Below are positions 1 through 8,329 of a stretch of 64,000 nucleotides of DNA, one piece after another. This stretch comes from Candidatus Symbiopectobacterium sp. NZEC151 (GTDB taxonomy: Bacteria; Pseudomonadota; Gammaproteobacteria; Enterobacterales; Enterobacteriaceae): assembly GCF_025962655.1 (NCBI RefSeq), contig NZ_JAGFPE010000001.1, positions 310,001 through 374,000 on the forward strand. The letters are read 5' to 3'. The notes under the pieces are model-generated. The model saw only the letters and a program-made list of their open reading frames with translations, had not been told where the DNA came from and did no database searches. The translations under genes and the position numbers were made by a program. The stretch's first letter is position 1. Every line of letters begins with the position of its first letter.

Positions 1-507
1 AATGTCGTGGCTGGACGCCACCCCAAAACCCCCAACGGCAAAGGCGGCACACCGTCGCACGCTACGCGCGACCAACCCCTTTAAGACGCGCGTTTCGCCT
101 GTTTTTTCTCGCAAGCTCCAAAAAACGGGAACGCTGCTTTAAAGGGGTTGGTCGCGCCTGATCGGCAATATTCCCCGCTGGGGCGGGAAATATTACCTGG
201 CTTGACGGTGTGCGGGGCTTTGCCCCCCAAATAAACCGCTGTCGTGGGCGACAGCTTTTCGCTCGCTGGGGCGGCGAAATTTATTCGGCTCCCCCCGGCC
301 TGCTCAATTCGCTTTAGGCGAATGTTCGCAGGTGGGCGCGGTGCCTGAAAATTAGCAATTTCTGCGAAATTAAATTTTCTGTCCGCGCTCCACACACTTA
401 TTTTACGGCTTAACAATTTCTCCGAAATTGAAGCCAAAATAAGCATGCTTTAAAACCGCCGTCTGTCAGTCTGTGGCGTCATTCGAGACATTATCAATGT
501 TTGTTAT
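1..507. other. Element-internal region with Ash-like repeated sequence, no firm gene
   Basis: No convincing gene is seen. A minus-strand frame of 121 codons (446-81) ends in residues resembling the C-terminus of 'Ash family' predicted proteins (ATNPFKAAFPFF), which are translations of a DNA sequence that recurs in many enterobacterial mobile elements. There is no ribosome-binding site, and the same ATNPF signature is also readable on the plus strand from 67, so this looks like a structured DNA or RNA element rather than a protein. Small AATTTC/GAAATT inverted repeats occur near 353-370 and 413-430. I treat translation as doubtful. Confidence 0.35.
66..157. repeat. Perfect 19-bp inverted repeat flanking a 54-bp spacer
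   Basis: GCGCGACCAACCCCTTTAA at 66-84 is the exact reverse complement of positions 139-157. The arms enclose 54 bases. Arms of this kind occur in the Ash-like repeated sequences of enterobacterial mobile elements. A function as binding site, transcript hairpin or recombination end is not shown. Confidence 0.6.
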
Positions 508-813
508 TCACATCTGTTCGCGGGCTATTTCAGCCCGGCATTCTCGTTCCGCGTTTAATACCGCATGATAGGTGTCATCATCGACTTTCGTTCCCTGACT
601 TTCGGCATACCGCCTGAGCTTCTCGGCGTCCGATTCATTAAGCTGTGACAGATGATGTCGCAATAAACCGGTAAATCGGCTTTCATAGATTTCGTAATAA
701 AGCCCGCATCCCTGATTGGCTTCTTTTGACAGGGAATCATAGATACATGTGACAGATATTCTGTCGTGATGCGTTGAGTGAATATTGGCAATAAACAGGT
801 CTTCTTTATTCAC
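508..813 (-). CDS. Small conserved-type ICE protein, function unknown
   Basis: This is a 101-aa soluble, charged protein that I do not recognise. The start chosen is the GTG at 813, because GGAGA lies 8 bases upstream (822-826); the longer frame from a TTG at 882 has no such signal and runs into the kikA-like gene. It has no signal peptide, membrane segment or clear motif. The C-terminal half is rich in Glu and Arg and probably helical. It is the last gene seen in the leftward conjugation operon, directly after the KikA-like gene, so a role in transfer or its control is inferred from position only. Confidence 0.55.
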   Translation of the reverse strand: MNKEDLFIANIHSTHHDRISVTCIYDSLSKEANQGCGLYYEIYESRFTGLLRHHLSQLNESDAEKLRRYAESQGTKVDDDTYHAVLNAERECRAEIAREQM

Positions 814-862
814 TTTTGTTTCTCCATGCAGGGAATATATTAAGATAGCGGCCAGGGTTCTA

Positions 863-1165
863 TTACCCTCTGACCCTGCCAAATCTGGACAGGATTTTAT
901 TCACCGTCTCCGGGTTAGCACTGGCGCATTCTCCCAAAAAGGCTTTTCTGGCATTCAGTGTGTGGTTGGGTAAAAAACCGTGTTTATTCTTTTTAACGAT
1001 ATTAAAGAAAGCACGCTCCGCAGAACGACATTGACTTCCTCCACTGTTTCCGGTTGTTTTACCGTACATACAAAGCACAACTTCGCACGGGTCGGCAGCG
1101 AAAGAATAAACAGGCGTTCCGGCGACAATGCACAGCATTGCCGCCGCAATAGCGGAATATTCCAT
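863..1165 (-). CDS. kikA: TrbM/KikA/MpfK family conjugal transfer protein
   Basis: This is a 100-aa exported protein of the TrbM/KikA family. Members are small periplasmic proteins of IncN/IncP-like transfer regions; KikA of pKM101 is involved in killing of Klebsiella during conjugation. The N-terminus is a Sec signal peptide ending VYSFA before ADPCEVVLCMYGK. The mature part carries paired cysteines (PCEVVLC, SQCRSAE, GECASA) and the family signature RSAERAFFNIVKK. The ATG at 1165 has GGAGGTCATC directly upstream. It follows the Cag12-type lipoprotein gene in the same direction, the position expected at the end of a pKM101-like mating-pair operon. Confidence 0.85.
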   Translation of the reverse strand: MEYSAIAAAMLCIVAGTPVYSFAADPCEVVLCMYGKTTGNSGGSQCRSAERAFFNIVKKNKHGFLPNHTLNARKAFLGECASANPETVNKILSRFGRVRG

Positions 1166-1213
1166 GATGACCTCCTTACGGTGAGGTGAATTTCAGGATG
1201 TGAGGGGGAAGAT

Positions 1214-1612
1214 TTAATGCGAGAAATAAATTCGGGTGTCGCTGCATGTCAGTCTGCCAGAGACAGGCTGATATTCAATAACGTCTTTAGCGCCATATCG
1301 CCGTAGCCAGTTTTTTGCAGTAAAGAATTCTGCGCCTGATGGTGTAGCAACAACAATACGCGCAGAGTGGGCGACCGCGTAAAATATGGAGGGCGTCCAG
1401 CGAGTCTCATTAAAATTCCGTGCGTGAATGGTTAATAACCATGTATCTTTTACCACCGGAGAAGGAATAATAACCGGGTTGTCTCGCCATTGCGGTAAAC
1501 CGGTATTGACTGACTTACCCGGTTTATCCCATTCAACAGGAACCGGTGGCGGGGGGGAAGAACAGCCTGAAAGCACCAGCGAAAATAACAGCATATGGAT
1601 AACTTTTATCAT
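1214..1612 (-). CDS. Cag12-family lipoprotein of the conjugative T4SS
   Basis: This is a 132-aa predicted outer-membrane lipoprotein. The signal peptide ends in a lipobox LVLSGC with the acceptor cysteine at residue 17, followed by a Pro-rich linker (SSPPPPVPVEW). The remainder matches what I recall of the 'Cag pathogenicity island Cag12' family, found in many ICEs next to virB11. Its ATG (1612) overlaps the virB11 stop by 4 bases (ATGA), so the two are translationally coupled. It may assist the outer-membrane core complex, but this is inference. It ends with two cysteine-flanked strands (RLTCSDTRIYF). Confidence 0.8.
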   Translation of the reverse strand: MIKVIHMLLFSLVLSGCSSPPPPVPVEWDKPGKSVNTGLPQWRDNPVIIPSPVVKDTWLLTIHARNFNETRWTPSIFYAVAHSARIVVATPSGAEFFTAKNWLRRYGAKDVIEYQPVSGRLTCSDTRIYFSH

Positions 1613-2628
1613 GCTTTCATCTCCTCAAAAAAGGCGCTGCGGTGCAGTGGCCGGAAATAAATATCATTCATCCGACGCACATTACCGTCCAGGTCGATAC
1701 TCACGATAACGTCCAGACTGTCCAGTACCTTGCGTAACATAAAGGTGTAAGGGAGTCGGGCGCATTGCGGGGTTTCATAACAGCGGGTAATAAAGCCGTC
1801 TACCGCTTCCATTGCCGAACCGGCATGGATAGAGGTCATACTGCCTTCATGGCCGGAACCGGTTATCTTGAGAAAATCCCAGGCCTCACCGCCGCGCACT
1901 TCGGTTAATAGTATGCGGTCGGGATTCATGCGGTAATTCCAGCGTAGCAGGCTGGCGGGCGTCACAATTGACCCTTTTTCATCTGCCGATTCCGACGGAT
2001 AAAAAAGGTGGACGTAGTTTTTATGAATAAATAAGGTGATTTCTGGATTATCTTCAATGGTCGTAATACGAAGATGGCGCGGAATAAAACCAATAAGCAT
2101 CTTCATATAGGTGGTTTTTCCGGTACTGGTTTCCCCGGCCACTGCGATGGTTTTGCCGTACTCCATGCACTTTTCCATAAAGCGTGGAATATCTTTTGCG
2201 TTATACAGGGCCAGTAATTCCTGATCGTGCGTCTGTATTTTTTCCGTGCCCGTCACTCTGTTATAAAACCCGGCGGCGATATAGTCCTGATGCGGGATTT
2301 GCACCTGTGAGGGTTTACGCAGGGTGATGGACACCGTGTTACGCTCGCAGGCCGGGGGCACAATAACCTGACAACGTTCGCCGGATTCCAGCGTGGCTGA
2401 CAGCCCCGGCTTGATATCTTCGATATTGTCGCCGTGATGCTTAGCCAGACATCTGGCAAAGTTGTAGCAGCCCTCATAATCCAGCGGAACAGTATGCTGT
2501 TCCCAGATGCCATCAATTTTGGTGAATAGCTCGCCCGGGCGGTTGACGGCGATCTCTGTCAGTCCTCGGCGATCCAGAAAATCGCCAAAAAATCGCTGCT
2601 TATAGCGGTCGAGAGAGAGGTTTTTCAT
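1609..2628 (-). CDS. virB11: VirB11-family T4SS ATPase
   Basis: This is a hexameric cytoplasmic ATPase that powers pilus assembly and substrate transfer, the TraG equivalent of pKM101. The 339-aa protein has the VirB11 N-terminal domain followed by a Walker A GETSTGKTTYMK near residue 166, an Asp/Glu box ITTIEDNPEI, a Walker B-like RILLTEVRGGEAW and the His box SGHEGSMTSIHAG. The ATG at 2628 was chosen because AAGGA stands 7 bases upstream; a longer frame to 2667 lacks a signal. It is separated from virB10 by a foreign gene pair (2666-3987), an unusual break in an otherwise compact operon. Length is normal, so the protein is probably functional. Confidence 0.95.
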   Translation of the reverse strand: MKNLSLDRYKQRFFGDFLDRRGLTEIAVNRPGELFTKIDGIWEQHTVPLDYEGCYNFARCLAKHHGDNIEDIKPGLSATLESGERCQVIVPPACERNTVSITLRKPSQVQIPHQDYIAAGFYNRVTGTEKIQTHDQELLALYNAKDIPRFMEKCMEYGKTIAVAGETSTGKTTYMKMLIGFIPRHLRITTIEDNPEITLFIHKNYVHLFYPSESADEKGSIVTPASLLRWNYRMNPDRILLTEVRGGEAWDFLKITGSGHEGSMTSIHAGSAMEAVDGFITRCYETPQCARLPYTFMLRKVLDSLDVIVSIDLDGNVRRMNDIYFRPLHRSAFFEEMKA

Positions 2629-2665
2629 GTGATATCCTTTAATCGGATAAATGTGTGGAGGGAGC

Positions 2666-3670
2666 ATGTCGAAGACGAAGGTACTGTTCGCTTATTGCCA
2701 TGAACTGGGGCGCTGCTTGTCCATTGATGAAGCGCGAACGGAATTTTTTTCCAGAAAGCCGGAAGAAAGAAAGCGGTTCACTTTTTCCTGTAGCGATCGC
2801 AACTGTAATGTCACCATTAGCGGCGTTAACTATCACGTCAAAGCTGAAGATGGCGAAAAATTCAAGGCTGCACACTTCCGCTCTCCCCATCCTCACAAGT
2901 TTGGATGTGAATGGATCGCGTTCACCGAGGATGTCGATCAGGACAGACGGCCGGATGAATCAGAGGCTGATTTCACGGAAAGAAAAGCAAAGCAAAAGCT
3001 GACAGACTATATCAACTGCTTTGATCCTTCGATTGATGATCCTGAGGGTGAACCAGCCGATCCCGTTAAGCTTGTTACTCCAGCTTATGTAAAAAAACCT
3101 CTCGGGGATGATGAAGAGCCCGGTGCAGGTGAAGAGCCACGCTGGAGTCGATACACGCGAACCAACCAGCTGCAGCGGTTGATCGACACATGGCAGGAAG
3201 CGAAAGAAACGTTGCCTGATGAGTTCTGGGCGTTAAGACTCAGGATCATGAACTACGGTCAGATCTATCTTCATGAATATATAACGCATATTCAGCGAGG
3301 ATTGACTAACCCGTACGCGGGCGTCATCTATGGCGGCGGGACGCTAATGCATCGGTATGGACGGGGTTTTCTTTTTAATTTCTTTGATAAACATGAGGGT
3401 AAACCTGTTCGCCTGTATGTCAGTAAAGATCTGATGGCGAAAGGCCGGTTTGGTCATTATATCGATGAAATACTGGACACAGAAAACGTCAGATATTTCC
3501 GTGTGTTTCTGCTCAATCCGGTTGTTTCTGAACGGGAAAACAGCGCAGGAAAATCTGTTATCAACCTTGAAATATCAAAACTACGTCAACTGGCGATTTA
3601 CTACGAGCTGAACTCCAGCAAGGCAGATGATTCTCCATCACCGGAGAAGGATGGGGACAGTCCGGCATAG
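2666..3670 (+). CDS. Unknown protein with N-terminal Cys/His cluster, inserted antisense in the T4SS operon
   Basis: This is a 334-aa cytoplasmic protein that I do not recognise. Near the N-terminus C42, C47, H70, H75, H77 and C81 form a probable zinc site (FSCSDRNC then AAHFRSPHPHKFGCEW). The HF...H..C pattern recalls CoiA-like zinc ribbons found before nuclease domains in competence and phage proteins, but no nuclease motif is evident. An acidic linker (about 120-160) leads to a helical middle and a C-terminal part with FRVFLLNPVV. ATG 2666 was preferred to 2651 because GGAGG lies just upstream. It is transcribed against the conjugation operon, divergent from virB11 with a 37-bp gap, and overlaps the next gene convergently. 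It is an accessory cargo candidate. Confidence 0.75.
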   Translation: MSKTKVLFAYCHELGRCLSIDEARTEFFSRKPEERKRFTFSCSDRNCNVTISGVNYHVKAEDGEKFKAAHFRSPHPHKFGCEWIAFTEDVDQDRRPDESEADFTERKAKQKLTDYINCFDPSIDDPEGEPADPVKLVTPAYVKKPLGDDEEPGAGEEPRWSRYTRTNQLQRLIDTWQEAKETLPDEFWALRLRIMNYGQIYLHEYITHIQRGLTNPYAGVIYGGGTLMHRYGRGFLFNFFDKHEGKPVRLYVSKDLMAKGRFGHYIDEILDTENVRYFRVFLLNPVVSERENSAGKSVINLEISKLRQLAIYYELNSSKADDSPSPEKDGDSPA

Positions 3671-3987
3671 CGGGCTAATGTCGTCGCAAGAATGATAATA
3701 TCGGTGACGTCAGGCAGCGATATCTGCTTATGTGCCAGCCGGATATCGTCTGAGGTAAAAGGCGCTACATCCAGAGAATCTTCACCGATGGTGAGGCAGA
3801 ACGTTTGTTCTTCCCCAAAGTCAATGATGAACTCTGTCAATGCGCCCCCGGCACGATAACATGTCATGACTATTCTCCTGATCCCGGTAAGGTGTGACAT
3901 TACGTCGTTGACTACAACATTGTTGTAATCGTCCCTGACGATGACGTCTGTCGCGGTGACGCCAAACAGAAACTTTCGATTATTCAT
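3601..3987 (-). CDS. Small protein coupled to virB10, convergent with the 2666 gene; unknown function
   Basis: This is a 128-aa soluble protein without signal peptide or recognisable motif. Its ATG (3987) lies inside the virB10 stop region (ATGAATAA, 8-base overlap), so it should be translated with the T4SS operon. Its last 70 bases overlap the 3' end of the plus-strand gene at 2666-3670, producing complementary mRNA tails. pKM101-type operons have virB11 directly after virB10, so this gene is an addition. Together with its antisense partner it looks like one acquired two-gene module. Defence, immunity or toxin-antitoxin roles are possible but unproven. Confidence 0.65.
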   Translation of the reverse strand: MNNRKFLFGVTATDVIVRDDYNNVVVNDVMSHLTGIRRIVMTCYRAGGALTEFIIDFGEEQTFCLTIGEDSLDVAPFTSDDIRLAHKQISLPDVTDIIILATTLARYAGLSPSFSGDGESSALLEFSS

Positions 3988-5197
3988 TCTTCATCCTCAG
4001 TGTATAGATGCCGGAAAAATCAATATCCCGCCCTGTGATCAGATTGATGATCTCCCCCTGATTTTTGTAGAGGGTAGGCGGGATATTGATGCTGTTTTCC
4101 AGCGTGGAACGTGCCATATCCGCCATGGCCTGACGGCTGTTTTCGGTATAGTCCGTGTTACGGTCTTTCTGACCAGCACTGTTAGATGCCCATGCACCAA
4201 TATCAGGGATCATCCCGACCAGTAATGCGCCACCGAAGCGCTCTCTGAAATGCGTGTCGATCCAGCCGTCAACGCCAGCCTCGCCCAGTTCTCCGGCAGC
4301 ACGGGTATCGATCAGCGGAATATCAAGATAAGGGGGCTGGCGGGTACGCAGTTTTGTGATGATAAGAAAGGCGCGTCCCTGTCCTTGCGTCATTCCTGTC
4401 TCTGCACCAGTCTGATAAACGCCTGAAGCCGTGGTCCCTTTTTCAATCAGCTTCGTATTACCGCTGGCACTCCAGATATCGTCGGCGATCGTGCAGCGGA
4501 TTTTCCCCGCCCGGTCCGAGACAAAGCGGTAATCCAGTGAACAGGGAATAGCGATATTTTCCGGGACGTACAGGTCCGGGTTGTAAGGAATACGCCGGAC
4601 TGCTGCCGGGGAGAGTTCCGACGGTGGCGACGTGGTGTCTGGTTGCTGTCCGGCAGAGGCTGCCTGCGTCATCTCCTGCTGCCTGGTCCGGACCGGGTTT
4701 TGAGCCGCAGCGGCTGAACCATCACGCCGAACCAAAAAATGGGCTTTATCAAGTTGAGGCGGCATCTCAGGCTCCGGGGCTGTCGTCATGCGCGGGTTGT
4801 TTTCTGCCGGTTCGGATGCTTCGGCCCCGGTATCTTGCGTACCCAGATCGGTACGCTGCCGGTAATCGCTGCGGTTCGGCTGTGGCGTAGCATCCTGCCG
4901 CTTCTCTTCACCGGGTTGCCAGAGTAGATTGCGATATACCCAGTTGCCCGCCCATGCCAGCGCAATCAGCGCAACGGCGGCGATCGCCAGAAACGCGGTG
5001 GCTTTCCCGCGCCTGCGCTTTTTCAGTTTATTGACGGCGGGTTGTAGCGGGTCGTTCTCTTCATCGTCCTGCGCGGTGAGAAGCGTCGCTTCACGCCTTG
5101 CACGGGCTTCGCGCTCCAGCGCGGCAATATCGTCATCCTGTTGCGAAGGAGAAGGCTCTGCACCATCAGGCACCGGATGCGGGTGTTCATCGTTCAT
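3980..5197 (-). CDS. virB10: VirB10-family T4SS core protein
   Basis: VirB10 spans the inner membrane and periplasm and forms the outer-membrane pore of the conjugation core complex. The 405-aa protein has a charged cytoplasmic N-terminus, a single transmembrane helix near residues 67-85 (LAIAAVALIALAWAGNW), a Pro/Gln-rich periplasmic linker and a C-terminal TrbI/VirB10 domain starting near PCSLDYRFVSDRAGK. The ATG at 5197 is preferred over 5203 because GAGGAG is 8 bases from it and only 2 bases from the latter. It lies between virB9 and the inserted small gene, to which it is translationally coupled. The pKM101 counterpart is TraF. Confidence 0.94.
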   Translation of the reverse strand: MNDEHPHPVPDGAEPSPSQQDDDIAALEREARARREATLLTAQDDEENDPLQPAVNKLKKRRRGKATAFLAIAAVALIALAWAGNWVYRNLLWQPGEEKRQDATPQPNRSDYRQRTDLGTQDTGAEASEPAENNPRMTTAPEPEMPPQLDKAHFLVRRDGSAAAAQNPVRTRQQEMTQAASAGQQPDTTSPPSELSPAAVRRIPYNPDLYVPENIAIPCSLDYRFVSDRAGKIRCTIADDIWSASGNTKLIEKGTTASGVYQTGAETGMTQGQGRAFLIITKLRTRQPPYLDIPLIDTRAAGELGEAGVDGWIDTHFRERFGGALLVGMIPDIGAWASNSAGQKDRNTDYTENSRQAMADMARSTLENSINIPPTLYKNQGEIINLITGRDIDFSGIYTLRMKNE

Positions 5198-5216
5198 CTG
5201 CATGACTCCTCAGTTG

Positions 5217-6122
5217 TCAGTGGGTTGCGGGCTTTTCCACCCGGTCAACATGCGGTGAAACCGTGGCACCATCAGCGGTCTGGACTCTGCCGAAACCGCG
5301 ATTTTCCAGGCCGACCACGGCGTTACCGGAACGCAGGACCAGACGGGGCGTGACCTCCTGAATGACCAATACGGTGAAGTTGCCTTTTCTGCGGATACTG
5401 CTGTTAACCACATGCTCCTGGCCGTTCAGCGCTTTTGTCACGGAGGGAATAGATTTGGCCGGGGAGAAGCCCACGAACGTAAAGCGGCCATCGTCATACG
5501 CAAAATCGGGGACAATACGGGTGCTGTCGCGCCCCGGATATTTGAGGTAGTCCCAGTTGCGTGGCGTCTGCGCGGCATTCAGGGCCTGCTGAATGTCAGT
5601 CTGCTGCTGTTTTTGCTCCCGTTCCAGCACTCTGGCCGCTGTCTCACGATTGACCTTCTCCCGGTCTTCGCCCGGATAACGGTAACTCACCTGGAAAGCG
5701 GGCTGCTGTTGTGACTTATCATCGATGACATTCAGCTCGACGTTGTACAGCCGACGGGTGGTGACGATCAGCAGGTTGGTATGCCAGTCCTGGCTGTTAG
5801 GGGGGATCACCACCTGCGTGGTGTTACCGTCCGCGCCGGGCGCACCCTGAACGAGCGCCACCGGGCGGACGTTCACCCGGTTGGCGTCCGGTGTGGCTTC
5901 CCACGCTTCTTCAAAACCGGGTCTGGCGCTGATAACCGCCTCGTCGCTATCAAAGACCAGTGTGGTCATGAAACCGGGACGGGTATTGACGACGGTAACG
6001 TTCAGCGGGTTATAGACAACCTGCTGAACGCGGGCATCATAGCGGCTCGCCTGCGGGATGGCCGCGCACCATGCCGTGCCACACATCATCAGCGCCAGCG
6101 GGATAAGAGAGATGCTTTTCAT
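5217..6122 (-). CDS. virB9: VirB9-family T4SS outer core protein
   Basis: This periplasmic component of the outer-membrane core complex contacts VirB7 and VirB10; pKM101 TraO is the counterpart. The 301-aa precursor has a Sec signal peptide (LIPLALMMCGTAWCA) and then the family start AIPQASRYDARVQQVVYNP. The C-terminal domain includes FDYDGRFT-like FAYDDGRFTFVGF and the conserved VVGLENRGFG. The start codon overlaps the virB8 stop by one base (TAATG), so translation is coupled. Length is normal for the family and no defect is seen. Confidence 0.95.
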   Translation of the reverse strand: MKSISLIPLALMMCGTAWCAAIPQASRYDARVQQVVYNPLNVTVVNTRPGFMTTLVFDSDEAVISARPGFEEAWEATPDANRVNVRPVALVQGAPGADGNTTQVVIPPNSQDWHTNLLIVTTRRLYNVELNVIDDKSQQQPAFQVSYRYPGEDREKVNRETAARVLEREQKQQQTDIQQALNAAQTPRNWDYLKYPGRDSTRIVPDFAYDDGRFTFVGFSPAKSIPSVTKALNGQEHVVNSSIRRKGNFTVLVIQEVTPRLVLRSGNAVVGLENRGFGRVQTADGATVSPHVDRVEKPATH

Positions 6123-6805
6123 TATTCACCTCCCCGGATTTCACGGTCTGCCTGCCAACTGGTCACGATAAAACCGAACGGGTTAACCTCTCGTTCCGTA
6201 TCGCTCATTTCTCGGCCGGGATCGGAGTGAAATGTCAGACGGGCATCCCAGTATTCGGTGCGGGTGCTGTTGTCTGCGAGGCGGCGGATGGTCTTTTTGT
6301 AACGAAGGGTGGCAACTTTATCGGGATCCGTGCCTGAGGTGATCTGGTTTGACAGAATGTCGATGCGTACGGTATTTGTCCCATTCTGGTACACCTTGTC
6401 CGGGGCGTCTTTTCCGGCATACAGCGCCAGATAGTCATCATTGACCTGAGGACTGTTATAAACCTGTACCGTGGCGTAATCGTCCTGCAGGGAAGGGTAA
6501 ACGTACCGTTCACGCAGCCTGACGTAACCGGACGTCATCGCCTTCTGATAAGCTGCCTCCGCCGTCAGACTGGTTTTCGATGCACGGGTGACGTGCTCCA
6601 CCCGTCCGGTATGATTATCCACGGTGTACAGTTCAACGACCGTCTGTTTCAGGGGCAGCATCAGCACCACGGCGATGAGTGCCAGTAGGGCGGTGAGCAG
6701 GCCCGCACCACCCACCATAAACCCGGCTTTTGTGGCACGTTTGTCCCGCTCAATCATCTGCTGCTCAAAGGTGCGAGAATCCGCAATGAGGGTCTGTTCA
6801 CTCAT
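6122..6805 (-). CDS. virB8: VirB8-family T4SS inner-membrane protein
   Basis: This bitopic assembly factor of the type IV secretion inner-membrane complex corresponds to TraE of pKM101. The 227-aa protein has a cytoplasmic N-terminus of about 30 residues, one transmembrane helix (GLLTALLALIAVVLMLPL) and a periplasmic NTF2-like domain with the typical YVRLRERYVYPSLQDDY region. The conserved Asn-Pro-Phe-Gly-Phe near the C-terminus (VNPFGFIVTSW) is present. Its ATG overlaps the virB7 stop by 8 bases (ATGAGTGA), and it couples to virB9 through TAATG. Confidence 0.95.
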   Translation of the reverse strand: MSEQTLIADSRTFEQQMIERDKRATKAGFMVGGAGLLTALLALIAVVLMLPLKQTVVELYTVDNHTGRVEHVTRASKTSLTAEAAYQKAMTSGYVRLRERYVYPSLQDDYATVQVYNSPQVNDDYLALYAGKDAPDKVYQNGTNTVRIDILSNQITSGTDPDKVATLRYKKTIRRLADNSTRTEYWDARLTFHSDPGREMSDTEREVNPFGFIVTSWQADREIRGGE

Positions 6806-6935
6806 GACTGTTTAACTCCGCCATTATCTGAGGGGTGTTCACCGGGATACCCTGACCACCAAAGGCTGGGGGACGAGGGGACTGCGAGCATCCGAAAAGC
6901 GCGCACAGCAAAACCAGCGCAATCAAGCGTTTCAT
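6798..6935 (-). CDS. virB7: VirB7-type small lipoprotein
   Basis: This is a 45-aa lipoprotein: a hydrophobic signal peptide MKRLIALVLLCALFGC with lipobox LFGC (acceptor Cys16), then a short Pro-rich tail SQSPRPPAFGGQGIPVN. VirB7/TraN peptides anchor VirB9 to the outer membrane. Position immediately before virB8 and the 8-base stop/start overlap fit the pKM101 traN-traE arrangement. AAGGAAACACCCC precedes the ATG at 6935. There is little sequence to compare, so the call rests on size, lipobox and gene order. Confidence 0.88.
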   Translation of the reverse strand: MKRLIALVLLCALFGCSQSPRPPAFGGQGIPVNTPQIMAELNSHE

Positions 6936-7018
6936 GGGGTGTTTCCTTAGTGAGATGAAGACAGGGTTATGTTTTCGTCGGAGGAATTAACGGGAGTATT
7001 TCAGCAGGGATGACAGGT

Positions 7019-8083
7019 TTAACGATGGAATTTCTGAACGGCCGTTTCTCTTGATCGCGCCAGTCTCCGGGCTTCGTTGCGGGCGATCATCTGTTCAATC
7101 GCATTCTTACGTGCCTGAGCTGCGCTGTATCCCGGACCGCTGCCGGGTTTACCCGCACTGGCATCACTCCAGCCCTGGATAGTGTCCTGAAGGGTACGGG
7201 TAGTCTGCTTACCGGCTCCTGCTACCAGTTTCCCGGCACCAAACGCCGCCGCGCCGATACCCACCGCCGCGAGCCCCTGCATAGACACGGTTGCACTGGC
7301 CCCGGCCAGCGCGCTGGCCAGTTTTGCGGAGAGGTAGACCAGTATTGCTGCGCAGATACCGGCCAGACAGACCTGTGCACCTAGTTCCACAATGTTGGAT
7401 TGTGCAGACAGTTGTGTTGCAATATCTAACCGCGAGTTTAAATAATTGACGACAATGCGTAGCGACAACGCAGAAAACAGAACCGTTAATATGGCGGCGA
7501 ACACATTTTGCAGCCAGTTGTTAAACATGGGGCGTAAAAAACCATACAGCAGACAAAATATAAATATGGGGGCGGTAATACTCAGCAGTAAAACCATGAC
7601 TTCCGCGATCATTGAAATAAAGGCGGTGATAATCATTAAAACGAATATCCCGAGCCAGACATAAAATTGAGCCGTCATACCCTCATCTTTTATGTATGTT
7701 GAGTTATCCATGTCGTGTAACGTTTTACCCAATACCTTCGCTTTACCCCATAAGCTGTCCAGTAACTGCCAGATATTATCGCTGCCGGAAAATCCCTCCT
7801 TCAGGCCATTAATGGCATCAATAACCCCATCGAGATAACCGCTGACATTTGCCACAAAGGACAGGAGGATTGCCATCCTCATGATGTCCCACGTGACATC
7901 CTCCATTGGCGTGGACAACTTACCTGCCAGGGTCTGGTATCCACGCCACATGATATAGAGCGTGGCTGACGTTGCCGCCAGCCCCACCATCATGGAGGAG
8001 TATGACATCATCAGTCCCTTTGTGGCGTCAGTAACTCCTCCTATCAGGTGTTTTTCAACACCGATAAATACACCACCGGGCAT
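7019..8083 (-). CDS. virB6: VirB6/TrbL-family polytopic T4SS protein
   Basis: This inner-membrane channel component corresponds to TraD of pKM101. The 354-aa protein has several hydrophobic helices (for example MMVGLAATSATLYIMW, VWLGIFVLMIITAFISMI, VMVLLLSITAPIFIFCLLYG, VCLAGICAAILVYLSAKLA) and a basic cytoplasmic C-terminal tail rich in Ala/Arg (RNEARRLARSRETAVQKF). The conserved central tryptophan segment PMFNNWLQNVFAAILT is present. GTGAGG precedes ATG 8083. It lies between virB7 and the exclusion lipoprotein, as in pKM101. Confidence 0.94.
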   Translation of the reverse strand: MPGGVFIGVEKHLIGGVTDATKGLMMSYSSMMVGLAATSATLYIMWRGYQTLAGKLSTPMEDVTWDIMRMAILLSFVANVSGYLDGVIDAINGLKEGFSGSDNIWQLLDSLWGKAKVLGKTLHDMDNSTYIKDEGMTAQFYVWLGIFVLMIITAFISMIAEVMVLLLSITAPIFIFCLLYGFLRPMFNNWLQNVFAAILTVLFSALSLRIVVNYLNSRLDIATQLSAQSNIVELGAQVCLAGICAAILVYLSAKLASALAGASATVSMQGLAAVGIGAAAFGAGKLVAGAGKQTTRTLQDTIQGWSDASAGKPGSGPGYSAAQARKNAIEQMIARNEARRLARSRETAVQKFHR

Positions 8084-8093
8084 ATTAACCTCA

Positions 8094-8318
8094 CTATGAG
8101 TTCAGATCGGGAGTGGGAGCATTTAACTGCTGAATTTGATAATGGGCTTCATTGGCGTTTTTACAGTTATCTGAGGCATCGCCGGTTTTTTGGCATTTTT
8201 CATACACCGCTTTTAGCTCATCGGGATGATCTTTGTACCACTGAGTAGTTTTGGCTTCTTCTTTGCAGCCACTGATGATAAATAATAAAGACAGGAAAGA
8301 GAGGGTTAATAAACGCAT
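8094..8318 (-). CDS. eexN: EexN-type entry-exclusion lipoprotein
   Basis: This is a 74-aa lipoprotein with signal peptide and lipobox IISGC (acceptor Cys18), followed by the family segment KTTQWYKDHPDEL and two cysteines (YEKCQKTGDASDNC). EexN/Eex proteins block redundant conjugation into cells already carrying the same element, and in pKM101 the gene sits between traC (virB5) and traD (virB6), as here. The last residues QQLNAPTPDLNS nearly equal those of the neighbouring VirB5 (QQLTAPTPDLNG), which is unexpected for unrelated families; see findings. Confidence 0.9.
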   Translation of the reverse strand: MRLLTLSFLSLLFIISGCKEEAKTTQWYKDHPDELKAVYEKCQKTGDASDNCKNANEAHYQIQQLNAPTPDLNS

Positions 8319-8329
8319 GTGAGACTCCT

